Assembly (NCBI GenBank): GCA_027485675.1
Contig: JAIXQP010000005.1
Span: 1-64,000, forward strand
Source of the DNA: Terriglobales bacterium
GTDB lineage: Bacteria; Acidobacteriota; Terriglobia; Bryobacterales; Bryobacteraceae
Direction: 5' to 3'
Length of the DNA: 64,000 bases
The notes under the pieces are model-generated. The model was not told the origin of the DNA. It did no database searches and saw only the letters and a list, made by a program, of their open reading frames with translations. The position numbers and the translations under genes were made by a program. This document shows, in pieces, positions 56,472 through 64,000 of the stretch. Within the stretch, counting starts at the first letter, position 1. Each line of letters opens with the position of its first letter.

Positions 56472-56566
56472 CCCCTCCTCGCGGAGGGGCAACTCGCCAG
56501 CCGACCGGCGTTCGGCGCCGGCAGCTACTGCCCAAGCGATTTCCATGTTGCGCTAGCGTGGTATCC

Positions 56567-57217
56567 ATGTCCTCCGCCCACATCGAAATGACCCCCGCCC
56601 TCTGCGACTACCTCCGCGAAGCCTCCCTCCGCGACCACCCCCTCCTCGCCCGCCTCCGCGCCGAAACCGCCGCCCACCCCCGCGCCATCATGCAGATCAC
56701 CCCCGAACAGGGCCAGTTCATGCAACTCCTCCTCCGCCTCATCAACGCCCGCCGCACCCTCGAAATCGGCGTCTTCACCGGCTATAGCGCCCTCATCACC
56801 GCCCTCGCCCTCCCCGCCGACGGCCAAGTCATCGCCTGCGATATCAGCGACGAATGGACCTCCCTCGGCCGCCCCTACTGGCAGGAAGCCGGCGTCGCCC
56901 ACAAAATCGACCTCCGCCTCGCCCCCGCCCTCGAAACCCTCAACAGCCTCACCGGCCCCTTCGATTTCGCCTTCATCGACGCCGACAAGGTCAACTACGA
57001 CGCCTACTACGAACGCTGCCTCCAACTCGTCCGCCCCGGCGGCCTCATCCTCATCGACAACACCCTCTGGCACGGCGACGTCATCAATCCCGCCAAGCAG
57101 GACCCCGATACCCTCGCCATCCGCGCCCTCAACAAAAAGCTCCAGGCCGACCCCCGCATCGACCTCTCCCTGCTCCCCATCGGCGACGGCCTCACCGTCT
57201 GCCGAATATGTCCTTAA
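56567..57217 (+). CDS. O-methyltransferase, caffeoyl-CoA type
   Basis: A 216-residue class I methyltransferase of the cation-dependent family 3 (caffeoyl-CoA/catechol type). The SAM site is 'TLEIGVFTGYSAL', the metal ligands are in 'FIDADKVNYDAYYE' and 'LIDNTLWHG'. Acceptor unknown. The frame is open from GTG 56558, but ATG 56567 is the better start. Its end overlaps the convergent DUF4197 gene by 26 nt. Normal high-GC codon use resumes here. Confidence 0.88.
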   Translation: MSSAHIEMTPALCDYLREASLRDHPLLARLRAETAAHPRAIMQITPEQGQFMQLLLRLINARRTLEIGVFTGYSALITALALPADGQVIACDISDEWTSLGRPYWQEAGVAHKIDLRLAPALETLNSLTGPFDFAFIDADKVNYDAYYERCLQLVRPGGLILIDNTLWHGDVINPAKQDPDTLAIRALNKKLQADPRIDLSLLPIGDGLTVCRICP

Positions 57218-57854
57218 GCACCGAAGTCACCCGCGCCGCCGGGTTCTTCCGCATCTGCTTCTCTTCCTGCGCCACCATGTAGAACAACCCGTCGAGCGCC
57301 TTGCCCACGACGTACTGTTCGATATTCACCGTCTCAATCTTGCTCGCAAACGGAATCTTCTGAAAGCGGCCAACCAGTTCGTTGTACTGCTTGGTCGCGC
57401 CCACCTGCCCCATCGCCTCCGTCACCGGCGGCAGAAACGCCACCGCCAGCGGATCGTACGTCTTCTTCTTGAAGAAGTCGGCAATCGCCGTCTCCCCGCC
57501 CGTCAGCAGACCCCGCGCGTCGTCGAAGTTGATCGTCTTGATCGCGTTCCCAAAGATCGGCTTCGCCAGCGGCGCCGCCTTCTCCGCCGCCCGGTTCATC
57601 GACAGCACGAACTCGTCGATCTTCTTCCCCATGCCGATCATCTGCAACCCCCGCACCAGCGGCTGCAGCTTGGGCGGCATCAGAATCTTAATGGCTTCGT
57701 TTCGGAAATAACCATCCAGGCGCCCCGTCAGGTCGACGGCGTTGTTCAGCCCCACCGTCAGCACCTCCTTCAGGCCCAGACTCGTCTTGTCCGTCTGCGC
57801 GGGAAGCGTCCCCGCGGCCAAGGTCCAGAGCAGCGAACGGCGTGCGATCACCAT
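57192..57854 (-). CDS. DUF4197 protein
   Basis: A 220-residue protein with a Tat- or Sec-like N-terminus ('VIARRSLLWTLAAGTLPAQ') and the DUF4197 pattern ('SLGLKEVLTVGLNNAV', 'LLTGGETAIADFFKKKT', 'EQYVVGKALDGLFYMVA'). The function of the family is not known; members are exported. Its ATG overlaps the stop of the 610-residue gene by 7 nt, so it is the last gene of the MoxR-like operon. Confidence 0.85.
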   Translation of the reverse strand: MVIARRSLLWTLAAGTLPAQTDKTSLGLKEVLTVGLNNAVDLTGRLDGYFRNEAIKILMPPKLQPLVRGLQMIGMGKKIDEFVLSMNRAAEKAAPLAKPIFGNAIKTINFDDARGLLTGGETAIADFFKKKTYDPLAVAFLPPVTEAMGQVGATKQYNELVGRFQKIPFASKIETVNIEQYVVGKALDGLFYMVAQEEKQMRKNPAARVTSVLKDIFGRR

Positions 57855-59680
57855 ATATAGTCCTTCGCCTCCTTACGGCGAGCATAACTATCAAGAATGT
57901 GCACGACGCGCAAGCGTTTCACCTTATCGCTCGAAAGGGCGCCAATCGGGATATAGACAATCGAACGGTTCAGCCGGCTGGCAATGGAGCGAAACACGCT
58001 CCGCGGCGGCTTCGCGGCCACGTAAACCACATGCCGCTCCACGGAATAATCGAGCGCCGCCAGCAGCAGCGTCTCCGGCTTTGACTCGGCGAACGCATAG
58101 TCCGGGTCGCTCCAGACATACGACATGCGGCGCGCCGGCAGCGTCATCAGAAAGCCGCCGTACTCCGCCCTTCCAATGCCCGGCCCCACCACGTGCTCCG
58201 CCGGGTTCGTCGCATAGAACGCCATGTCCGATTCGTTCTGGTGCTCGCCCTGCCACGTCGCCAGATACGTGTAGCGGTCCTCCGGATCCTCGTCGAAGAT
58301 CACGCAAAGCGCCCCCACTTCACCCGCAATCCGGTTCGCCTCCCGGACGAAAATCTTGCTCTTGTGCCAGTTCCGCAACGTCTCCCGCAGGTCGATGCCA
58401 TCGAGCAGCGACGTCGTGAACTCCTGCACCTTCATCCGGTCTTCGCTCAGCAGGCGCCGGGCCTTGTCCTTCAGAAACTTGCCGTAGGTTTCAATCTCCA
58501 GGTCCTCCGGCGGGTAACTGCAAATCGATTCGCCGTCCAGCCGGTGCTTCCAGTCGCCCGGCTCCTTTTCCTTCTTCCGCTGCTTCAGGCCGCGTGGCAT
58601 CAGCCGCTGCTTCGGCCGCGGCAGCCGGCGCCGCAAGCGGATCTTCTTCGTATTCAGCCAGACGTCGTCCGCCTGAATGCGCATCGTCTCCATATCCGGA
58701 GCAATCTGCTGGGCCGGGTACTTGTTCGCCAGCTCCCACACCTCCCAGCCGTAGTTGTCATCCACAATGGACCGCGCCGCCACCGTCAAATCGAACAGCC
58801 CCGCCACCAGGTCATGATTCGTTCGCGCCAGGTTCCGCGTGTACTTCGCCAGCAGCCGCCGCTGCCAGTGCACCACCGTGTCCCCGGCGTTCTTGTGATA
58901 GTGCGCCTCCGCCTCACGCAACAGGTCGAAGTTCGCCCGCTGCCGGTCAATCAGGGCGTCCTCCTTCCGCGCAATCCGCCACAGCTCATACCGCTGCTGC
59001 AGATAAGGCATCTCCGTCGTGATCTCGGCCAGACAATCCGGGTCCGGGTTCACCAGCCGCACCCGTGACGCCTTCACGCGCTTGGCCGGCTCCTCCTGCG
59101 GAATCTGCATCGCGTCCAGCAGCGGGTCCAGCAGGTTGAACGAGACGACGATCAGCGTCGCCGCAAACGGGTCCGCGCCCTGCAACCGCCACGCCATGCC
59201 CGCGCCGTGCGCCTCGAGCTCCTCGTTCCGCGGCGGCGGCTGCAGCCGGTAGGCCTCCACATAACGGTCGAGCCCAATCCGCCGCACCGCGTAAGGATCC
59301 GGGTACTGCGCCGCCACGTGCGGCCGGTCCTGCAGCGCCGGTTCGATGAACAGCACCTCGGCGCCAATCTCCCGCGCCGTCCGCACCGCTTCCACAAACG
59401 GGTCGCACGGCTCCACGGGCACGTAGACGAACGACTCCTCGTCCAACTCAAAGGCATCCGGCGTCGGATACATCAGGGCGGAGAACTGCGGCAGCCGGTC
59501 AATCGCCCGCAGATAAAACTCTTCGCAGGTGTGCGGCAGCTCCACCGCCACCACCTTCGGCCGCGACTCCAGAATCGTCTGCCTTACCTCGATGGCGAAC
59601 TCCATCCGCCCCGGCGCCACCGGAAAGTAGCGCCACGCGCCGCGGATCAGGCTACCGGCGTCGTCAGCTCCGGGGAACAT
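57848..59680 (-). CDS. 610-residue TraB/DUF5682-like protein, unknown
   Basis: I do not recognise a firm family. The first 110 residues follow the plan of TraB/ChaN-like and DUF5682 proteins: 'RYFPVAPGRMEFA', 'RPKVVAVELPHTCEEF', 'LPQFSALMY', then 'VYVPVEPCDPFVEAVRTARE' and 'LFIEP'. The rest is an alpha/beta body with a basic stretch around 'KKIRLRRRLPRPKQRLMPRG' and a C-terminal domain ending 'RLRVVHILDSYARRKEA'. No signal peptide. It overlaps the MoxR-like gene (17 nt) and the DUF4197 gene (7 nt). DUF5682 proteins pair with MoxR ATPases, which supports the reading. Confidence 0.6.
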   Translation of the reverse strand: MFPGADDAGSLIRGAWRYFPVAPGRMEFAIEVRQTILESRPKVVAVELPHTCEEFYLRAIDRLPQFSALMYPTPDAFELDEESFVYVPVEPCDPFVEAVRTAREIGAEVLFIEPALQDRPHVAAQYPDPYAVRRIGLDRYVEAYRLQPPPRNEELEAHGAGMAWRLQGADPFAATLIVVSFNLLDPLLDAMQIPQEEPAKRVKASRVRLVNPDPDCLAEITTEMPYLQQRYELWRIARKEDALIDRQRANFDLLREAEAHYHKNAGDTVVHWQRRLLAKYTRNLARTNHDLVAGLFDLTVAARSIVDDNYGWEVWELANKYPAQQIAPDMETMRIQADDVWLNTKKIRLRRRLPRPKQRLMPRGLKQRKKEKEPGDWKHRLDGESICSYPPEDLEIETYGKFLKDKARRLLSEDRMKVQEFTTSLLDGIDLRETLRNWHKSKIFVREANRIAGEVGALCVIFDEDPEDRYTYLATWQGEHQNESDMAFYATNPAEHVVGPGIGRAEYGGFLMTLPARRMSYVWSDPDYAFAESKPETLLLAALDYSVERHVVYVAAKPPRSVFRSIASRLNRSIVYIPIGALSSDKVKRLRVVHILDSYARRKEAKDYIW

Positions 59681-60491
59681 ACCGCAGGGCCTCTTCGCCT
59701 AGCGTTTCGAGAATCGCGGTGCGCATCGCATCGCCGGCCATGTGGCCGTCCTTGGCCATATGCCGCAGCTTGCTCGTGTACCGCGCAATGTTGATGCCGT
59801 CACGCGCCGAATAGCGTTCGTCGGCCGCATGGGCGTGCTGCAGGAATTCGGTCACGTACTCGAGAATGCTCTCCTCGGCAAACGGCAGGTTCTCCCGCAG
59901 AATCGCCAACTCCTCGTCGTAGTTCGGGAAGTCGATCAGAATCTGCGGCTGCAAGCGTGAATGGATGTACTCCGGCAGGTCGAACGTCGAACTGTCGTCG
60001 TTCATCGTCGAAACAATCCGGAACAGCGGATGCGCCTTGATCTTGATGCCCGCGATGATCGACTCCACATACCGCCGGTTATCGAGCAGCGGCGCCAGCG
60101 ACGCCCACGACTTCTCGCTCATCCGGTTGCCTTCGTCCAGGATGCAGATCCCGCCCCGGATCATCGCCGTCACGAGGCCCGAAGCCACGTACCGCAACTG
60201 CCCCTCGCCCTCGATCACGGGTGTTACCAGCAGGTCCTCCGGCCGCGTGTCCGACGTCGCCTGCATGATGTACACCTCGCGGCCCAACCGCTTGGCCGCC
60301 GCGTACGCCAGCGTCGTCTTCCCCACGCCCGGCTTGCCCACCAGCCGCGGGCTCATCGGCAGATCCCGCTCGTCAATCACCAGCCAGGCAGCCAGTAGTT
60401 GGCGCAGAACATCCTCCTGCCCCACCCAATCGATATTCAGTTCGTCCGGATGCGCCAGATGCAGGCGTACCCCATCTATTTCAACGACCAT
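59664..60491 (-). CDS. MoxR-like AAA+ ATPase
   Basis: A 275-residue AAA+ protein. Walker A GKPGVGKT is at 52-59, Walker B 'GGICILDEGNRM' near 113-124, sensor 1 'STMND' at 161-165, and the region 'ATSDTRPEDLL' matches MoxR-type ATPases, which act as chaperones for a partner protein. The ATG at 60491 is chosen because the product then begins with the usual short N-terminus; longer frames run into the divergent gene. It heads the operon with the 610-residue protein and the DUF4197 gene. Confidence 0.88.
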   Translation of the reverse strand: MVVEIDGVRLHLAHPDELNIDWVGQEDVLRQLLAAWLVIDERDLPMSPRLVGKPGVGKTTLAYAAAKRLGREVYIMQATSDTRPEDLLVTPVIEGEGQLRYVASGLVTAMIRGGICILDEGNRMSEKSWASLAPLLDNRRYVESIIAGIKIKAHPLFRIVSTMNDDSSTFDLPEYIHSRLQPQILIDFPNYDEELAILRENLPFAEESILEYVTEFLQHAHAADERYSARDGINIARYTSKLRHMAKDGHMAGDAMRTAILETLGEEALRYVPRS

Positions 60492-60519
60492 CCCGCCATT
60501 GTCGCAGTAAACTGGGAGC

Positions 60520-61104
60520 TTGTTGCTCCGCGCTCTCGCTTTCCTGCTGTACGCCCTCCCCGCTTGCGCTGAAGTGGAGTTGCATCTTACCTTCCGGATG
60601 CTCGAGAAGGTTATCCGCGAACAGGTCTTCACCGCCGAAGGACGCAAATATGTTCGCGGCTCGAAGACCGCCAAATGCAGTTACGCCTATCTCGAATCGC
60701 CGCGGATCGGCGAAGCCGCCGGCCGCCTCATCGTTCGCGCCCGGTTCACCGGCCGCTCCGCCATGGACTTCCTCGGCCGCTGCGTCGGCATGGGCGAGTC
60801 CTTTGACGTCGTCATCCTCGCCACCCCCTACGTCGAACAGACCCAGCTCCGCCTGAAAGACGTCGTCGTCGAACCCGCCGACGGCCGCAAAACGCTCTAC
60901 TCGCGCCGCGTCTGCGATGGCCTCACCGCCGAACTCCCGCGCCAGATGCAGTTCGATATCGCCCCGGAAGCCAAACGGATCCTCGAAGCGCCCTCGCCCG
61001 ATTTCCCGTTCCTCCGCTCGCTCAGCGGCCTCCAGGTCCCCCGCGTCTTCATGACGCCGGAAGCCGTCGTCGTCGCCCTCGCCTTCCGCCTGCGCGTCGA
61101 ATAA
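60520..61104 (+). CDS. Exported protein, possibly lipid-binding fold
   Basis: A 194-residue protein with a signal peptide (1-16, cleavage near CAE) from a TTG start with GGGAG upstream. The repeated amphipathic strands ('RLIVRARFTGR', 'ATPYVEQTQLRLKDVVVEP') and 'AVVVALAFRLRVE' at the end resemble secreted lipid-binding (DUF1439/TULIP-like) proteins, but this is by eye. Function unknown. It ends one base before the convergent permease stop and is divergent from the MoxR-like gene. Confidence 0.55.
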   Translation: MLLRALAFLLYALPACAEVELHLTFRMLEKVIREQVFTAEGRKYVRGSKTAKCSYAYLESPRIGEAAGRLIVRARFTGRSAMDFLGRCVGMGESFDVVILATPYVEQTQLRLKDVVVEPADGRKTLYSRRVCDGLTAELPRQMQFDIAPEAKRILEAPSPDFPFLRSLSGLQVPRVFMTPEAVVVALAFRLRVE

Positions 61105-62364
61105 CTACTCGTACCGCAGCGCTTCCACCGGATCGAGCCGCGCTGCCTTAAACGCCGGCCACACCCCGAAAAACAGCCCAATTCCCACGCTCACGCCAAA
61201 CCCGATGCCCACCGCCCACGGCGGCACCACGCTCGGCAGCGACGGCACCAGCTTGCCGACAATCAGCGTCACCAGAATCGAAATCACGATTCCCAGCAAT
61301 CCGCCCAGACCCGTCAGCGTCACCGCCTCCGTCAGGAACTGAATCACGATATCGCTCCGCCGCGCCCCCAGCGCCTTTCGCGTCCCGATCTCCTTGGTCC
61401 GCTCCGTCACGCTCACGAGCATGATGTTCATCACGCCAATGCCGCCCACCAACAGGCCCAGCCCCGAAAGCGCCGTCGACACGAGAATAATCAGCCCGTT
61501 GATCGAGTTGAACTGCGCAATAATCTGGTCCGCCGTCGTGATCGAAAAATCGTCCTCCGCCTCCGGAGGCGTCTTCCGGAACCGCCGCATCACCCCGCGA
61601 ATCTCCTCCATGGCGTCATCGCGCACGCCCGGATAGGCCTTGGCCGTAACGCTGTAGCGATCAATCCCCGGATACCGCAGCCGCGCCACCGAAAGCGGAA
61701 TCGTCACCTGCCGGTCCAGCGGATTCTCGCCGAAAAAGCCGCCTTTGGCCTCCTCCGTCACGCCCACCACCACATACTCCTGCCCGGCCACCGTGATCGG
61801 CTGCCCCAACGCCCCGCCCGTCGGAAACAACGCCTCGGCCAGCTTCGGGCCAATAATGCACACCCGCGCCGCCCGCTGCTCTTCTTCCTGCGTAAACGGC
61901 CGCCCGGCAATAAAGTTCCGCGGGTTCGTGATAAACACCGTCGCCGAAGCGCCCTGCATGCTCACCTGGTCCGACTCAAACCCCGGCACCTTGGCCGTAA
62001 TCGGGTTCCGCCCAATGATGCCCGGCAGGAACATCGTCACGCTCGTCTCCTGCACGGAAGGCACCAGCCGCTTGATCAGCGCCGCATACTCCGGACCCAC
62101 CGGCCGCCGCCGCAACTCCTTCACGCGCGGCTCCTGATTCGGGTCGCCCGAATAGCGCCCAATAAACACATTGTCCGGACCGAACTCGGCGAAAAACGTC
62201 GTGATCCCCTGCTGCAGGCCCGTCAGCAAACTGGACACGGTCACCACGGTCGTGATTCCAATCACAATGCCCAGAATCGTCAGCAGAGACCGGAACCGGT
62301 TCGCCCACACCGAGTCGAGCGCCACCCCGATCGTCTCCGTCAATGAGATTGTTCCTACGGTCAT
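61105..62364 (-). CDS. ABC transporter permease, MacB/FtsX type
   Basis: A 419-residue permease: one N-terminal membrane helix ('SLLTILGIVIGITTVV'), a periplasmic MacB_PCD domain (about 45-290), then three helices in the FtsX domain with 'GIGVMNIMLVSVTERTKEIGTRKALGARR'-type text (core 'TERTKEIGTRKALGAR'). The ATG at 62364 has AGAGGA 5 nt upstream. The ATPase partner is not in the window. The family moves peptides, drugs or lipoproteins by a mechanical cycle. It follows a paralogous permease by 8 nt. Confidence 0.9.
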   Translation of the reverse strand: MTVGTISLTETIGVALDSVWANRFRSLLTILGIVIGITTVVTVSSLLTGLQQGITTFFAEFGPDNVFIGRYSGDPNQEPRVKELRRRPVGPEYAALIKRLVPSVQETSVTMFLPGIIGRNPITAKVPGFESDQVSMQGASATVFITNPRNFIAGRPFTQEEEQRAARVCIIGPKLAEALFPTGGALGQPITVAGQEYVVVGVTEEAKGGFFGENPLDRQVTIPLSVARLRYPGIDRYSVTAKAYPGVRDDAMEEIRGVMRRFRKTPPEAEDDFSITTADQIIAQFNSINGLIILVSTALSGLGLLVGGIGVMNIMLVSVTERTKEIGTRKALGARRSDIVIQFLTEAVTLTGLGGLLGIVISILVTLIVGKLVPSLPSVVPPWAVGIGFGVSVGIGLFFGVWPAFKAARLDPVEALRYE

Positions 62365-62372
62365 CGTGTCCT

Positions 62373-63623
62373 CTAATCCGCCCGCAGCGCTTCCACCGGA
62401 TCCAGGCTCGCCGCCTTCGATGCCGGGTACCATCCCGAAATCACACCCACCGCGCTCGAGACGAAGATCGCCAGGAACACATAGGCGCCCGTAATCTCCA
62501 GCGGCGCATTGAAGGCCACCGAGAGCGCCTCCGTCAACACGTACGCCAGCCCCAATCCGATCAGCCCGCCCACCATCGACATCATCAGCGACTCAATCAG
62601 AAACTGCAGCAGGATATCGCTCTTCCGCGCGCCCAGCGACTTCCGCACCCCAATCTCGCGCGTCCGCTCCGTCACGCTCACCAGCATGATGTTCATGATC
62701 ACAATCCCGCCCACCACCAGCGAAATCATCGTCACCGGCACCACCACCACTTTGATCAACCCCAGCACCTGGTCAATAAACGCCCGGATCGAATCCGGCG
62801 TCAGAAAGTCGAAGTTATCCACTTGCCCCGGCCGCGTCCGGAAGCGTGTCCGCAGCGCCATCCGGGTAATGTCCAGGCTCTCTTCGAGCGTCAACCCCGT
62901 CTCCGGCCGCGGCTTGGCGAAAATCGTAATGTTATTCGCCGGGCCAATGATCCGCGTGAACACCGGCGAAGGAATATACACGGAGTTGTCCTGCGACCGT
63001 CCCCCCGCATTCCCCAGCTTCTCCTGCACGCCCAGCACGGTGAACTCGTAGCCGCGCACGGTAATCTTGCCGCCGATTGGCGAAACGCCCACGAAGAGCT
63101 TCTCGCGCACCTCGTCCCCAATCACGCAGACATACTGCCGGGTCCGCTCTTCCTGATCGGTGAAGAAGCGCCCGTCCGTCAGCACGACATCGCGAATACT
63201 CGGCAGCACGGCGCCCGTGCCCAAAATCGCCGCACCCTCGTAGGTCACTTCTCCGCGCTTAATGTCTTCAACGCGCGTCCGGTACGGCGCGTACAGAATC
63301 TGGTCGCCCGTCGTCAGCCGCAAGTAGTCGAGATCGTCCCCGCGAATCTGCTTATTCACCCGCAGCTTCTCGGCCCGCTCCTTGCGCGTCAGGCGGCCGA
63401 CGTTGGCAATCTGCGCAATCAGATACGTCTCGCTGCCGAATGCCTTCGAGGTTGTCACCTCAGCGTAGTTGCCCAATCCTTCAATTGCCGCCCCCACCAG
63501 CACGACGCTCGTCACGCCGATGATAATGCCCAGCAGCGTAAGAAACGTACGCAACTTGTGCGCCCGCAGCGAACTGGCCGCCAGGCTGACGGCGGTAAAG
63601 AATTGATAGCGTATGGAGGACAC
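62373..63623 (-). CDS. ABC transporter permease, MacB/FtsX type (paralogue)
   Basis: A 416-residue permease with the same plan as the next gene: N-terminal helix 'TFLTLLGIIIGVTSVVL', MacB_PCD domain, three C-terminal helices and 'TERTREIGVRKSLGARK'. I start it at GTG 63623, where GGAGGGG lies 7 nt upstream; a GTG at 63647 lacks such a site. Together the two paralogues probably form a heterodimeric transporter with an ATPase encoded elsewhere. Confidence 0.9.
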   Translation of the reverse strand: MSSIRYQFFTAVSLAASSLRAHKLRTFLTLLGIIIGVTSVVLVGAAIEGLGNYAEVTTSKAFGSETYLIAQIANVGRLTRKERAEKLRVNKQIRGDDLDYLRLTTGDQILYAPYRTRVEDIKRGEVTYEGAAILGTGAVLPSIRDVVLTDGRFFTDQEERTRQYVCVIGDEVREKLFVGVSPIGGKITVRGYEFTVLGVQEKLGNAGGRSQDNSVYIPSPVFTRIIGPANNITIFAKPRPETGLTLEESLDITRMALRTRFRTRPGQVDNFDFLTPDSIRAFIDQVLGLIKVVVVPVTMISLVVGGIVIMNIMLVSVTERTREIGVRKSLGARKSDILLQFLIESLMMSMVGGLIGLGLAYVLTEALSVAFNAPLEITGAYVFLAIFVSSAVGVISGWYPASKAASLDPVEALRAD

Positions 63624-63728
63624 GAGAGCTCCCCTCCAGAATGACACAGCGGCCCAAATCCTTGGCTAAAGATATGCAAATCTCTCCACGCCGCCCGCCC
63701 CGCCCTCGTCATAGGATAATGAAACAGT

Positions 63729-64000
63729 ATGCGAAACCTTGCCGCTTCTAATCGCCGGATCACCCGCCGGGGCTTCACCCTCATGGAACTGATGATCGTC
63801 GTCGCCATCATCTTCGTGATCCTGGCCATCGCCGTGCCCAAGTACAACCAGTCCAAGATGCTGGCGAACGAAACCGCGGCCACCCGCATGATCGGCACCA
63901 TCCATACGACCCAGGCCCAGTATCAGAGCCAGTTCGGCCGCTATGCCGTTACCCTCCAGGAGCTCGGCCCGCCCGCCAGCGGCCAGCCCAGCGCCGCCGC
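63729..64000 (+). CDS. Type IV prepilin (PilA-like), cut by the window end
   Basis: The first 90 codons of an open frame that runs off the right edge. 'RRGFTLMELMIVVAIIFV' (about 14-31) is the class III prepilin signal: cleavage after Gly15, Phe16 to be N-methylated, Glu20 at mature position 5. The hydrophobic helix and the 'TAATRMIGTIHTTQAQYQ' helix continuation are typical of pilins and pseudopilins. It cannot be decided whether it is the major pilin. Divergent from the permease operon. Confidence 0.88.
   Translation, partial: MRNLAASNRRITRRGFTLMELMIVVAIIFVILAIAVPKYNQSKMLANETAATRMIGTIHTTQAQYQSQFGRYAVTLQELGPPASGQPSAA

Overview
This window is high-GC, gene-dense chromosomal DNA, most likely from an acidobacterium of the Bryobacterales/Solibacter group. 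The best taxonomic clue is the first gene, whose C-terminus has the form of the Solibacter-type C-terminal domain (TIGR03437). Two PSD1/DUF1549-DUF1553 plus DUF1501 gene pairs and a CRTAC1-type TPR/FG-GAP protein fit Acidobacteria and Planctomycetes. An Omp85 barrel, a TonB protein and two heptosyltransferase-like genes indicate a diderm envelope. I saw no rRNA, tRNA, CRISPR array, insertion sequence or phage gene.

Layout. 1-309: non-coding with a degenerate tandem repeat. 0.3-2.3 kb: secreted lipase-like protein and a cold-shock protein. 2.5-9.7 kb: sdhCAB followed closely by a cytochrome-containing PSD1 gene and a DUF1501 gene, all on the minus strand. 9.8-10.2 kb: a ParDE/RelE-like toxin-antitoxin pair. 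10.3-14.9 kb: Omp85 barrel, DUF4390 protein, NtrY-like kinase and NtrC-like sigma-54 activator. 14.9-24.7 kb: fabD, a lone RND pump, two small zinc-ribbon proteins, an ornithine cyclodeaminase-like enzyme, aceE and a TonB protein. 24.8-31.6 kb: M3 peptidase, PhyH dioxygenase, two GT9 heptosyltransferases around a degenerate nucleotidyltransferase, a PEMT/ICMT-like methyltransferase, an acetyltransferase and an FKBP isomerase. 31.6-35.4 kb: chemoreceptor, a thioredoxin-like anchored protein, a PPi-type phosphofructokinase and a methyltransferase. 35.4-40.9 kb: second DUF1549/DUF1501 pair and the CRTAC1 protein. 40.9-45.3 kb: siroheme nitrite/sulfite reductase, DUF4332 protein, single-ring Clp-type ATPase and an SDR. 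45.3-49.7 kb: tetrapyrrole operon hemX-hemA-hemC-cobA/hemD with overlapping genes; its SUMT activity leads towards siroheme, which the reductase at 41 kb needs.

The most interesting stretch is 49.7-52.9 kb. A YcaO gene and a TfuA gene overlap by 4 nt and are flanked on both sides, in inverted orientation, by two paralogous small proteins without cysteine. YcaO-TfuA pairs install backbone thioamides in characterised systems, so the paralogues are candidate substrates or partners of an undescribed modification system.

53.0-56.5 kb holds a DGPF/YCII protein and an ECF42-like sigma factor that lacks its usual C-terminal end, then a patch of visibly lower GC with two unrecognised membrane proteins, one interrupted by an in-frame TGA. 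56.6-61.1 kb has an O-methyltransferase and an overlapping three-gene operon: MoxR-like ATPase, a 610-residue TraB/DUF5682-like protein and a DUF4197 protein. 61.1-63.6 kb has two MacB-type ABC permeases without an ATPase in view, and the window ends inside a type IV prepilin gene.

All functions are assigned by reading motifs; no database search was run. Residue counts and motif positions were counted by hand.
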